NCBI GenBank assembly: GCA_009760855.2
Contig: WPIO01000081.1
Coordinates: forward strand, 1,557,001 to 1,621,000
Reading direction: 5' to 3'
Origin: Cristatella mucedo
Lineage: Eukaryota; Bryozoa; Phylactolaemata; Cristatellidae
Length of the DNA stretch: 64,000 bases
Numbering within the stretch: the stretch's first letter is position 1; each line of letters begins with the position of its first letter. Shown piece by piece: positions 9,972-24,100 of this stretch. Under the pieces are notes generated by a model that made no database searches, was not told where the DNA came from, and worked only from the letters and a program-made list of their open reading frames with translations. Made by a program: the position numbers and the translations under genes.

Positions 9972-12900
9972 GTGATGTGCTCTGCTCCGCTGAGTGTATA
10001 GCAAACTGAGATATTTTCTATCCTGAGCATTGCAGTAGCACTTGTTTGCTGAGCGTGGGCTGCTGCAGTTAACGATGCTTCACCTGAAATCGCAGGTGAG
10101 GACTCTGGCAAGATAGTGATATGGAGCATGCTGCCGGTTCAGGACATGAAGAAAGAGAGTGACAAGAGTGTGCCCAAGCTGCTGTGCCAGATGGATAATC
10201 ATTTGGCCTGTGTCAACTGCGTTCGCTGGTCCAATAATGGCCGGCTCCTGGCTTCTGGCGGTGACGACAAGCTAGTCATGATCTGGAGGTGGGTTGCCGC
10301 CGGATGCCGCACTTTTAGCAGTTGGCTCTCGTGTGGGCGCCCTTCTGTTTCCGGTACTTCCTGTTTCTGTCTCGTGTCGTTCATCGCTATCTACTGCTTC
10401 TATGGATGAGTGCACTCTGCTTCATACACACAGACACTGTGCAGCTTTGCGCATGGACCTATGCAAAGGCATTCGACCTGTAGCCGTAGTCGTGTACCTG
10501 TAGCTGTTGCCGTGTTCATTTTGATGCTGCCACTGCCCTGTTTTCTTTATCGAATTACTAGATGAACATGCAAGTGGAGAATAGTCTTGTAAATGTGTCA
10601 ATCCTTGCTTTATATTTCTTGCCAAACATGGTGAGTGATGCTACGCCATCCGAAAACAGCGGGTGCTAGAATAAGCAGTACTGTACAGTTGCCACTGCCA
10701 TGGCTTCAGAGTAACTGCAGATGCTGATTCTCCCAGCAGCATGTATTGACCAGTGATTTCACCAAGGACATCCGATGTCCCCATTGTTTGTAATATGGCT
10801 AGCAGTATAGAAGCTCAGAAGTCAAGTCTGCATACTTACAGCTATGTAGCATAGCAAAGATTTAGGCCCGCATAGACAGGGAAACCACAACCGAGTTATT
10901 CCATGCATTTGTTTACATCTCGTGTTGACTTCTGTAACTGACGACTCCCAGATCTTGTCGCCTGTATAATAAGGCACACAACTCGGCAGCTAGGCACGTC
11001 TGTCGTGATTTGCCGCATTACACTGCTTTTCACTGACCTGCACTGGGTTCCCATCAAGCAGCGCATTGACTTCAAGGTTTTTTCACTCACTTATAGGTCC
11101 CAGCATTCTCTTACTCCAGCTTATCTATGTGAACTGCATCTCAATTTGGCTTCGCATGCTGAGGCCACTCTTCCGACTCAAGTAATTAATCGGTGCCATT
11201 AACCAACCTCAAACCCCTTGGAGACCATGCCTTTAGTTATGCTCTCAATGCATGGAACTCACTCCTGTCTGACATAACGACATCCTGTGACGTGATGACA
11301 TATAAGCAGAAGATAAAAACACACCTGCTCACTATAGCATTTGTTAGGCCCCTTGTGCATTACACTTGTCTGCTTATTCATGCTGACTCGGTCTTATTTT
11401 GTCACTAAATAACAAATTGGCATGCTGCCTTTGCTGCACCTGTAAAGTGCATATACAAAGACTTAATGGTCTGGAGGTGCTGTGCAAATGTCTTGTTATT
11501 ATTATTATAATTATTATTCAAAAACTAGATTGCTGTTTTTTAGGGATTCTTAGTCGCTAGGTGAGAGTTCGAAGACATGATTAGCAGCCGACAATAAGGG
11601 GCATGAGTGACTTTTTTGCACCGGCATGTGGTAGACTTTTCTCTAAGCACCTGGCATACCTTCATGCATTAGACTCCTTAGGCTGTAGTAATAATATTTA
11701 TAGGTAATTTAAGTAGCACCCTATAAGCCGGTAGCCGGCCCTCTTGAATTTGGTTGAGAAACAGCATCTGAGGTCTCGGCTGCAAATACGTCGAACCAAG
11801 CATAGAACCGCTTCTGTCGTCGGCTTTGGCTTGTTGGGTCAAGCCATGGAATGAGCCTTAGTGCTGAACGATTTCTAAAGCAGTCTCGTGGCATGACGAG
11901 GCCACCATAAATGTTTGAATTTAAAAATCGCATTTACTGGTTTGGTTGAGTTTCGGTGTGATCGATATATAAATAGATGTGAGCTAGCTTTTTTATGAGC
12001 TCTTTGAATTAAACCAATCCGTCATGGATCTGTCGACATACCCGGAAATGTAAAACAGTTTGTCATCATGTCATGTCATGGGAAACTTTCTTTGGTCTCT
12101 AAAAGTTTACAATCATGAAATGTCCTATAGCACGTGGAAATGTGTCTACTCGTGGGAAACCAAAGTCAGTGGATGCTAAGTTATGCGTTTATCACTTTCT
12201 CCCATCGCAGCAAAATCTGCACGTAGGTGTTTTTGCTCTCTATAGTTGTGACCTGCATGTCGTGCAGGGACCGTTGCGCGCTGCACCCACTCACGTGGTG
12301 CTGCAGCTTGCACACTAGATGTCCATGGAGTGCTGTGCGCGTGCTGTGTGCGCGGGCTCGAGAAATGCCCAATGCCGTGCCATGCCGACTGGGCATTGTA
12401 GGTACACGGGTGGCACGTCGCGGTCATTCGGCAGTGAGCAAGAGAACGTCGAGACTTGGCGCTGCTCAACCACTCTCCGTGGGCATGCCGGCGGTATGTG
12501 GGCACTCTTGCTCGCGGCACAGAGAAAGAGGGGGAGAGAGAGCACTTCGGCCACGAATCCATTTGCCTCGCTCGATTCTGCCCAGTCTTCGACACAAGGA
12601 CTCAATCAATGTCAGTGATTTCGGGTGCCTTGACTGCAGCAGCAAATTTAAAAATGACCTATCGAGGGCCACATGCAGCTGGAGTGCAGGTAGAAGAGTT
12701 TTTTAATTCGAAGGACCGATGCTAACTCGGATGAGCCTGGCCTTGTGCGCTGTCAAGACTCAAGTCCTGCTCTTGTCGAAGGGCTCAAAGTTTGACTTTA
12801 GGTGACCACTCACGCATCCGAGCCGAATCAAAGATGCGGATGATGTAGGCATTGTTGCTCAACGGTGCAATGCCTTGCCGTGTCGCAGCAATCGCTTCTG

Positions 12901-15900
12901 TGGGTGGAGAACGGAGACAGCAGCCGTCGTGTGCCAGTCTGGGGCTGGGACGACTGTCGGCAATGTGGGCAGCCAATCCGTCGTGTCGATATTGCGTGGC
13001 AGCACTATCAGCTATTCTTGTGGTGGTGATCCAGCTGCCAGCCAATGCCCACAACCTTTGAACCGGATGCTCTCGAGCTGTGATATTAGCAACGTCGTTC
13101 GCTTGTTGTAACATGGATGGCCACTTCACTCTAGCCCTCTTTTGTCAAGGAAGACGACAGATTTTGCTTCTGAAGTTGGTCTGACGAATGCCAACCAGTG
13201 TGCCCTTGTATGCTTTCTTTGCCATCAGCCGGACATTTTCCATCATCTAAAGTTATCGAACCGAAATAAAAAATATTCCAGACTAGAGTAAAAAGGCAGA
13301 GCTGAACTCGCATTTCAAATTTCATTCTGATTCATGAAGTACTAGCCGAGTTATGGAATTTACAAGGCACCAACTGACCCTGGAAATGAAGCTGTATAAA
13401 AGTCACAAGAATGCACCTTAAAAAGCTTCAAGCATCTATAGCGATCTACAAAGGTTTGACAAGTTGGGATACAAGTCGCATACGATGCCGAGATTAGTAC
13501 ATTTTTTATTTGTTGATCTGTTACTTTCGGTTTACATCCTGGTTAGGTGTGGTTTGCATGACGAATTTTTTCTTTCATGAGGAAGTCGTCAGAATGTCCG
13601 ATCGCAGTTCCAACGTATTTGTCTTTCGAAAGGTACCATTAACACGTATTTGATTGTCGGACAAATTTATAGGTATTTTCTTGACGTTCCCCCTTAACTG
13701 AGCAAGGCTGTCTTGTGGATGCTTCTCTGACCTTGAAGGCCTGTAATCAGGTCGGCTCCATCACCCCTATCTCATCTGCTGCAGCATTGCTGTCCTTGTG
13801 CCCCCAATAAATCTCGCTTCTACCTTTCTATCATCCTTTAGCACTGCTACGTGGCTATCTGGTTTTGCAACTGTTCTGGTACGTGGTATGGCCACTGCTC
13901 TATTGTTTATAGTTGTGTGCTATACAATAGTGTTTTCTCCCAAGTTCCATGCCGAATACTGGCTTCGTATTACGGTCCTGAGAAAACTGCTCCTGCTTTA
14001 CGGCTACAGAGTCTTCATGACTTCGTCGATTAGCATACTAAGACAGAGATGGAGCCAGTGTTTTTAGCTAGGGGGGAAGACCCTCCAGACTTTTGTGAGG
14101 GGGGGGACAAGAACTGCAACTAATAACAAATTATATTTCACAATCGTAGTTTTAACTCGGCTCAAACTAAGCCGTTGCTCATCGAGTGGAACATAGTTGT
14201 GTCATCAGTGAGAGTCTGGGGAGGGGGAAGCATAGGAATAGTCGGCAGCTCAAGTCTCTTCTCTACTTCAGGGTGGTGGCAAATGCCTCTTGGCTCGGGA
14301 ACTGTACCATCATAATTGACTTTATCATCTTGTCGTGATGCCTCATGTATTACTAATGAGTCTCGCCGGGCTGCTGCTGCTGCATTATTTTTGCAGCCGC
14401 CAGCCAGACGACACTTGCTCGTACAACGATTCTTGCCGAACCATGTTGTCCTTCTTCTGTAGACGTTCTGGACGTGGCGTGGGCTCCACGAGACGTATAC
14501 CTGGCAACATGTAGCGTGGACAACACCGTCATCGTCTGGAATGCCCAGAATTTTCCAGGTTCCGGGGAGCACTGTTTCTTGCTCAAGCCTCTGCCGTTGC
14601 CGAGCAACAGGCAGCCTGTTGCTCGTCATCACTCCAGCAGCTCGTTTGCTCGGGCAAGGGTTTTTCCTGAAGCCCCCATCCTTTTTTTGCTGTGGCATGT
14701 TGCAGAGCAAGTGCGCATGCTGAAGGGTCACAGCGGCCTGGTGAAGGGCATCGCCTGGGACCCAATCGGCAAGTATCTGGCCTCGCAGTCGGACGACCGT
14801 TCGCTCATCGTTTGGCGCACTCGCGACTGGCGCGCCGAGGCCACCATCACCAAGCCGTTTGCCGAGTGCGGCGGCACGACACATGTGCTACGGCCCGCCT
14901 GGTCGCCCGAGGGCAGCCTCCTGGTATCGGCGCACGCAATGAACAATGCCGGACCGGTGGCCAAGATCATCGAGCGTACGGCCAACTGGAAGGCCGACAT
15001 GGACTTCGTTGGTCATCGCAAGGCCGTTACGTGTGTGGTGAGCCGAGGCGAGGAGTGTGCAAACGCGACAGCGTTCGGTGTGCTGCTGATTGAGCGATCT
15101 AGCTGGATTGGACGGACGGACGTGTTCGCTTGCTGGTCGCCCGCCCTGGCACTGGGATCAGCTCGATAGCTGTGCGCTGGCATCGTGATCCGCTGGCCTG
15201 TGCTGAGGCCCCGATTTGCCGTTTGCGAATGCCCCTCTCCACCTCGGCCTCCTCCCCACCCCAAGGCTGCACCAGCTGCTTGATGCTCACGCTCACCTCG
15301 GCGTGCCCATTTGGAACATCCCCTATCCCATTCGTGGCTTGCTGACTTTTGTTTGGCCGTATCACATACCTGGCCGTTTTTGTCATTCCAGCGATTTAAC
15401 CCTCGTGTATTTGTGAAGAGAGTCGGCAAAGGATCGTCAGAGAAGGTGTGCTATGCGCTTTTGTTGCTGTGGCATGTTCTGTGCCACAGATGCATTGCAA
15501 CTGCCTGTCTTGTGACAGCTGCTGTCTTATACTTTAGCTAGTTTGTCGTCGAGTGCCTAGCAGTTCGAAATTACTTGGGTTTAGGTTCCTTCGGGATATG
15601 CTGCTTCATATCGAGGCGATCATTCTAGGTACTAGAACAACGTTGTACAAAGCTCTGGTAGCTATTCAATGCTATTGCTTCGTTTTCAGCATGTACAAAG
15701 TGTCTAGAAAGTCATTTAGTTCTCATAGAGTGCTATACTAATGTCTTATTATTAGTATTATTATTACTGTAACCACACTATCCTGAGATTACATTTTCCA
15801 AAATTCACAATATTCTGCTCACAAGTTTTGTAGATAATGGTCTGCAGTTTTGTGTAATAATTTGCCAGCCTAACCATCTTGCTGTGAATATCTGAAAATG

Positions 15901-17512
15901 TACTTAGCAAAATACTTTGTGGAGCTGCAAGTGGGTATGGCTGGCCAGCAATTTTTCAAAATTCGACATTCCATTTTTGTGAACCTTTACCTGGCAGTGC
16001 AGTGAAATTTATGGTACAGATAATACATTTTTATCGTGCCCACAGAGAGCTTAATATTGTTCTAGGCACTTTACATGTACTGTAACTGAAACATGATCAA
16101 ATGGTTAGTGGTAACATGCACGATGTCAACGAGCAAAGTAAGGCTAGGGAAACCTGCATAGTATCAAAATGTAAATGTGTTTAATAGCACCATGCACATT
16201 TTCAGCATGTGTGAGCACATAAAGGACTAATCACAAGAACCCACCAAAAGCTTTCAAAACATGTGCGTTTTAGCTTAACTTTAAATGTTGTCAAATCAGG
16301 GAGGTCCTGACATCAGTCGGGAGTGAGCTCCTGGCTTTGAAAGCTAACTAACTAAAGGCATGGTCTCCAAAAGATTTGAGGTTCTTATGAGGTGCAACTA
16401 AACGATTTGATTCAGAAAAGGAGGTGACACGATGCCTAGCCTGTCGGGGGAGTAGTTCTGATAGGTAGCCTGGAGCCAGCGAATGAGAGGACCTAAAAGT
16501 CATCATAAAACCTTGAAATCGGTGAGCTGCTTGATGGGGAGCCGATGCAGGTCGGCTAGACGTGGTGTGATGTGGCAACTGTGATGCTAACAACAGACAA
16601 GCTTCACAGCAGAGTTGTGTACCAACTGTAAGCGCCTGATTTCAGGCTGGTATACCAGCAAGCAGGGAGTTGCAGAATTCGAGACGGGGTGTTACGAATG
16701 CATGGGCCGATTTGGATGTAGTATCCGTGTCTAAACAAGCCCGAATTTTAGCAATGCTATGTGGCTAAAAGTAGGCAAACTTCACTGGGTAGCTAATGTG
16801 ATCGCATAGTGCAAGGTCACTTTAAAACATGACTCATAGAGATCGTGCAGACGGATATTGAGACATGCTGGCAAAGCCGATTATATATAAATATATGTAA
16901 TTCATTTGTATAGCATCCCAAGTAAACTTAATCTCTATTCAGGTGCTTCACATATGCCTCGGGGCTCGAGCCCACGACCTCAGCCAGACTTTGGTCAGGG
17001 CAAGCACCTTAACCATGTAAGCTTTTCAAATTCTGAGTCACACTTGGTTTGCTCATAACTAGTAAGCTGGTTTATTGCCATTTAATTTGAGAAAGTTCCA
17101 ACCATGTATGAATGTCAGCGATACTTGCAGCAAGGGAGTTTAAAAAGTTAGTCGTGCTATCGTGCTAAAGGATGGGAGGGATCAAAGCAAAGGTGCAGCT
17201 GAGTGTCATCTGTATTGAAGTGAAAGCTTACATGCACTTGGATATGCTCTCTGAACATTGTGCTTTATTGCATGCAATCGTTACCGGATTTTTTCGATGG
17301 AGCTTTTCAAAAAAGCATGCTTTCAGCACAGCAGGCAGGTTGCAGTTGTTCGTGATACCCCTTTGGCTACTTGGTTGCCTTGCCTTAAATGGCTTTCTGT
17401 CAAGTAAGCGACCAAGATTACGTGGGAGTAGGATTATGGCATGTATGTAGCTGGCATTGTCCCCCCTCCCCGATCTCGATGAGGGAGGCCAGTGAGCTTG
17501 GCTTGGCTTCTG

Positions 17513-17601
<89 letters not shown>

Positions 17602-20600
17602 GGCATAGTTACTTACTGCATATGAGGTGCTATAGTGCAGCATCTCATGTCTTTTGCAGTCACTGCATTATTGCTGCTGTGCCATTGGAAGCAGGGACAC
17701 CTCCTTTTCAGTGTGGGTAAGCACAAGCCGGTTCCTTGAACTGCCCACAAGTTATTGCCAGCTTTATGCTGTGCTGCAGTGCTCTGCAGCTGTGTGCCGC
17801 TGTCATGAGTGTGCCAGCTGTCATGACCGTCAAGCTATCAGCTTGTGCCAGGTGCCACGTTTGATTGGCTCATTCTATGAGCCCTGTGAACCAAGTTTGT
17901 ACCCGTGCTTGCCAGCACATTGCAAATGCGCTTATCATTGCAACCGTTTAGCTTGCTGTCGGCTTTTAACATATTGCAGCCAATAAGCTGAATGGAATCT
18001 TGTTTATTGAGCAGAGTATGAGTTCTGAATAAGAATTCACCATTTGTGTAGTGGCTGTAAGTCTGTTGATTCATCGTGTTGATCACAATCACATTATATC
18101 GACTGCAGACTAAAGCATGCTACTGTGAATGCCATAGCTGATCAGTGCTCAGCAGCTATGCGAGCATATGATATTTCAAGGCCCACCTCCGTCAGTCTAG
18201 CCGTCAGACCTGAGTTTCCCAAAACAGCCTTACTTCTCCAGCTGCGTAAGTAGGTGTGGGCACTTGGCAGTCAAGCTTGGAAGTATAGGTGTGTAGCAAG
18301 AAAGTGTCTAACCGGTTCATATTTTGAGTATGAGCTAATATGCAGATTGGTGGCCCGTTTGATTGTGACCAAAACTTAAGCTCCACGAGGAACTTCATGC
18401 AGTTGGAAATACTAAGCTACTGGATTCCGTCTGCCGTATAAGTAGACGCCAAAAATTGCTTTAAGGTCGGAGCGGAGCCTTAATATGTAGGTTTATGGTC
18501 CAGTGCTTTACCGATTGACCTATCGAGTCTACTTTTTGTTAGACGTTCATCGCTGGGTTTTAATGCTTCGACTTTAAATTTTCACTTACCTGCTCGATCC
18601 GAATGGATGTGTGAATGGATGTACATAAACACTGAAGATTATGTGCAGATGCTACAGGAGGTCAGAAGGAAAGAAAATAAATACTAGCTGATTTAACAGC
18701 TTCTTTTGTATATCGACAGAAGAGCCTTTACAGCTATCACCACTGCTTGCAGTAGCGATAAAGAATCACCCACCACAGGATTTGAACTCACGACCTCGGG
18801 TCGTGAAAGCAACTGCCTTACGTAGTGTGCCATAACGGCTCACCAATGGGCCAGTTTGAGGTTTTGGATTTCTGAGTACAATTCTATTTGCACATTACCA
18901 GTAAGTTTTATGTCTTCTGTATTTTAATTTGCAAAAGTTTGCTGCTATGTAAGTGCAATGTTAACAATCTTTGCTGAAAGAGAGCTAGTTTAACTAATGG
19001 GAAGCAGTAAGGATTAAAGCACATGTAGAGCTTTGTGTTGTCTACATGAAATCCTAGATTGTACAGGAGGTATTGGCAAGAGCTAGGATATAGATTGTAA
19101 GATGAAGTGACCAAGCATAGATGCCTGCGGTATCCCATACTTAAGAGGCTCGTACAATGACCTCTAGATGTGGGCTAATTTAACATATTCATTCACTGTT
19201 AACTATTGGAAATCGTTCGATTGCTGTTTGCACTGCATTCTATCCGAAAATAGGAAGCCGTGTGCCAGTAATTATCTACAGAAACTCAATTTGACCTTTT
19301 ATTTTATGTCCATGACCCTGGAGTAAAAGAATATGGAAAGAACAGCATTGTTGCCCCAGCAGCCAAGTGGTATTGGTCGACACTTTCGTTTGACAGATGT
19401 GACGTGATGGTTTTACCTCGGCCGTCAAGTGCCACCATATTGCTCAATGATGCGAATAGATCTGCTCATTAGTGCTGGGCCCCCTCTGCTTGTCCCCTCC
19501 CCAGAAGAATATTACCGAGTAAAGCTAGACTAATATTTCGGTATGTGATTTCTTTCACCTTTCAAATGCGTTGCTATGCCCTGGATGGTCATTGTTAGCA
19601 CTTGGATAATATTGGTTATGGTTGAAAGCAGACGAATCCTGACTAGATGCTGTCAATTTGATTGTTGCTTTCGTGGTAATGCTACACGCACGCCAACATT
19701 TACCGACAGAACACGCTGCTGATGTAGTGTGCAGGACTATTGTGGCTTTCTGTCTTGCAGCTGACATCTCTCAAGCGGCCATTGGTTGTCATGCACGACA
19801 TGTTTGAAAACTCTATTCTCGACCTTGCTTGGTAAGTCTTTATTCTAGTGACCTCTGTTGCTTTTTCTCTGCACGCCTGTGTGCGGTGGCAACCAACTAG
19901 TGATCTTAGCATACGTCCATGCATTCTTGCTATTTGGATTTATGGCAGTCCCACTGTGCTTAGCATTGGCCTTGAGGCCTCAGTCTGGAATGAAAGTAAA
20001 TCTTTGCACCCTGGCCTGATTCTGAAGTCCTACTATTGAGCATGGTTGGCTCTGTGCATTCGGCAATCGGCAATGTATGTGACTGTGCCCGTGCATGATC
20101 GGATGTATCCTCGGCCAGCCAGGTGTCAAAGAGCTGTTGGCCATTGGGTATGCCCTTGTGGAGCATGCATGTGCGTGTCGCCTGATTTGATCGTCATCGA
20201 GCTAGCAGATGCACTCCTTGATGCAGCACAGCTGGCGAATCATCCATAGCTCGAGTTGATTATCGATAGTTGATTCTCCGAGGGTGCAATATCAAATGTA
20301 TTATTATTATCATTATTACTATTGACTACGTCCTTATGCTACCCATTTTACACGCAGTGTGCTGATTCTTTAGTTATATATATATATATATATACATATA
20401 TTTATTTATTTATTTATGTATATACATATAATGTAGTATTTGGCAAAACATAGGTCGCCATCCAGGCTGTATGCATAATATCCTCATCGTGCTGCCAAAG
20501 GGATTATTTCAGCCTTGCAACCCACTTTTCTTTACCAACAAGGACTTCGGTAGAGTACCCTTTGAGGAATCCTTTGGTGCTGGTGCACTGGCTCAGCCAG

Positions 20601-20989
20601 ACACCTAATTAAAACCCTGTATAACTGCTATGGCGTTTTATCGACAGGCGGCAAAGGCCAAGTGCTCGACCCGACCCCAACCACCGATCTTTTTCAGTAA
20701 AACTAAGGCTCTTAGAAATGTGCTACAGCAGACGAGACAATGGAGAAGCTGGCAGCCTCTACTCTAGGTCAGACAAGAGCAGTGATAAAGAATCATGGTA
20801 GGAAGATGACAAAAAATGCTAAAAAATCACAGACAAGGGTTGTAAAGAAATATTCGCACATGCTTCGAATAACTTTGGTGTGTCTGGCATCGTAAAAAAA
20901 AAACTTCTTATTACCCGAACGAATTTACTGCCACCACACCGGTAGCCATACTGCAAGAACATTTTTGGTTTGTGCCTGAATGTACTTCT

Positions 20990-21083
<94 letters not shown>

Positions 21084-21142
21084 GATATATATATATATAG
21101 ATAGATATATATATAGATATATAGATATATAGATAGATATAT

Positions 21143-21178
<36 letters not shown>

Positions 21179-24100
21179 CAATCCCAATCAAAGAAGACCA
21201 ATAGTCCTCTAGACCCTATTCTCAGTGTTCTGCTTCAATGTTGCATAGATCTGCTGCTGCCATATATAACTAACATCGGAAATATGTCAAGAGTCAGAAC
21301 CTTTCAAAAAGGTTGTAGTCAGGCCACTACTTAAGTAAGTAACACTAGATTAAGAGAACTGAGAAACTTCTGTCCGGTCTCCCCTCTACTGTTCCTATCA
21401 AAGACACTGGAACAAGTCGTTACAGACCAGACGAAAACATACATTGAAACTTCGCCTAGCAAGAATGTTCGTTTGCTTTTAGAGCTAATCACTTGACAAA
21501 GTCCGCATTGCTTCAGGGTTAAAACGATCCTCCTAGAAATGCAGACTTAGCTTGAGTCTCTGTGCTTGTTTTGCTCACCAAGTCTTTCTTGAGCGTCTGT
21601 AATCTCGCCTGAGCATCGCTGGCACTACTACTGCCCTGGTTGTATGATATTTATTATTACTATACTGCAATGGTTCAGTTCCTGTCTCAGTGGGAGACTC
21701 CAGACAATCGATGTGAACCCCCAACGATCATCCGAGGAACCATTTGAGTATGGGGTACCTCGGGTTTCTGTGCTTGGTCCGGTTGTTTCACGGTTTATAC
21801 TCTTCTTGGCAATGTGATTGCCAGGTACAACCTAGGCTTATACTTATATGTAGTTGACACTCAGTTGTGCCATTACTTTTATCCCTCCCAGCTCTCCAGC
21901 ATTTTGAATTCTTGCAACTCATTTGCAGCATGTATTGATGACATTCGCACATGGATGGCAGCAACCTTTCTTAAATTTAACGATGATATTACACACCATT
22001 GAATTGCATTTCCCTTTGCAGCAGATGTAAAGCTCCTAGAAAGAGATAGAGTTCTCTGAGGGCGCTGTATCAGGTGCATTATTATTATTATTATGATAAA
22101 ACCAACTTGCTTGTGTGGGCAGACCAAGTGTGATTCAGTAATTGTGAAACCTAATGCGCAAAATCGGCTCTGCCAGTATATTTTCTTTTGCATCTGCAGG
22201 AAATGTAGGTGTCCTGTTCCAAAGTAATCTTTCATTAATTACACTACCACATCAGCTCCACAGTCAAGTCTACTTACTTTCAACTACATGAAATTACTAA
22301 ATTTTGGGCTTGCTTAGATAGGGATACTACATTACATCTAAATTCGCCCATGCATTTGTGACATCTCGTCTTGAATTATGTAACTCACTGCTTGTTGATC
22401 TACCAGCTTGTGCAATCGGGCGCCAACAGCCGATGCAAAACTCTACAGCTAGGCTTCTGTCGTGAGTGTTGCAGTTGCCACATCACACTACTTCTCGCCG
22501 ACCTGTGCTGGCTCCCAGTCAGTGCATCGTCTTCAATATTCTGTCACTCACTTTTAGGTTCCTTCATTCTTTGGCTCCAGCCTAACTGTCAGATCTACTG
22601 CCCGACCAAGCTAAGCATCGTACCACCCGCTTTATTGAATCTAATCGTTCACCTATACCTCGTACGAACCTCAAATCCTTCGCAGACAGTGCCTTCTGTT
22701 CGTATGGTCCCAAAGCCTCTAACTCACTTCCTGCTTTCGGCACGACCTCCCTTGACTTGACCATATTTAAAAAAAAAAGCTAAAGACGCATCTATTCACC
22801 ACAGCATGACACTGTGCATGCGCCACTAACTACACGTGCACGATGACCCTGTGCATGTCACCCCTAACCATGTTATTCTTGTTTATCGAGCATGCTGCCA
22901 CCAACCATTCGATCGTGTTTTCTTTGCAGCAAATGTAAAGCACCTAGAAAGAGATTAAGTTCTCTGAGGGTGCTTTATCCAGTGTGTTGTTATTAATATT
23001 AGCATTTAGTAGGTTCATATGATGCGTCCTTGTGTGTGCTTCTGCGTGCCGATACTGTGTATGCTGCCACTAACCTTATTTGCATGAATAATAATAATAC
23101 GCCTGATAAAGTGCCCTCAGAGAACTTAATCTCTTTCTAGGCGCTTTACATTTGCTGCAAAGGGAAGCACGGTTGAATGGTGAGTGATATCACGGGTGAG
23201 GAACAACGAATAACATGGTTAGGGGTGACAGGCACAGGGCCAGCATGCAAATGTGGTTAGCAGCAGCATGCAACAGTGTCAGCACGCATAAGCACATCAA
23301 GGACGAATCACAGGGACTCACTAAATGCTGTCCTAAGTAGGTGTGTTTTTAAGTTCTTTTTAAATGTGGTCAGGTCAGGGGATGTTCTGACGCAGGTCGG
23401 GAGGGAGTTCCAAGCTTTGGGAGCGTACGAACTAAATGCACGATCTCCGAAGGATTTGAGGTTTGTACGAGATAGTGGTAAACTGTTGGATTCCGAAAAG
23501 CAGGTGGTACGATGCTTGGCCTGGTGGTGGAGTAGAACTGAAAGCTAGGCTGGAGCCAAAGAATGAAGAGACCTAAAAGTGAGCGACAAAACCTTGAAGT
23601 AGATCTGTTGCTTGACAGGGAGCAAGTGCAGGTCGGCGAGAAGTGGTGTGATTTGGCAACTTCTACGCTCACGACATACAAGGCTAGCTGCAGAGTTTTG
23701 CACCACCTGTAACTGCCTGATTGCACATGCCGGTAGAACAGCAAGCACTGAGTTACAGGAGTCAATGACGGATGTCGCAAACACATGGACCAACTTAGAT
23801 GTGGTGTTCCTATCTAAACAACCCCAAATTTTAGCATTGTTACGTAGCTAAAAGTAGGCAGACTTGATTGAGGACCTGATGTGGTCGTATAACGAAAGTT
23901 CATTTTGGAGCATGACACCTAGATTTCGTGCAGATTCAACAGGAGATATGCTGGCAGTGCCAATTTTGAGCGTCAGCCTTTCCAATCTCTGAATCGCACT
24001 GGGTTTGCCCATAACTAGTAAGTTATTTTTATCGTGATTTAATTTAAGAAAATGTCTGCCATCTATTTGTGGATGTCATCAATACATGCAGCAAGGGAGT

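Noticed and set aside
12227-12706. 159-codon + strand frame around HIRA exon 4
   Set aside because: It is in a different frame from the exon and has no recognised motif.
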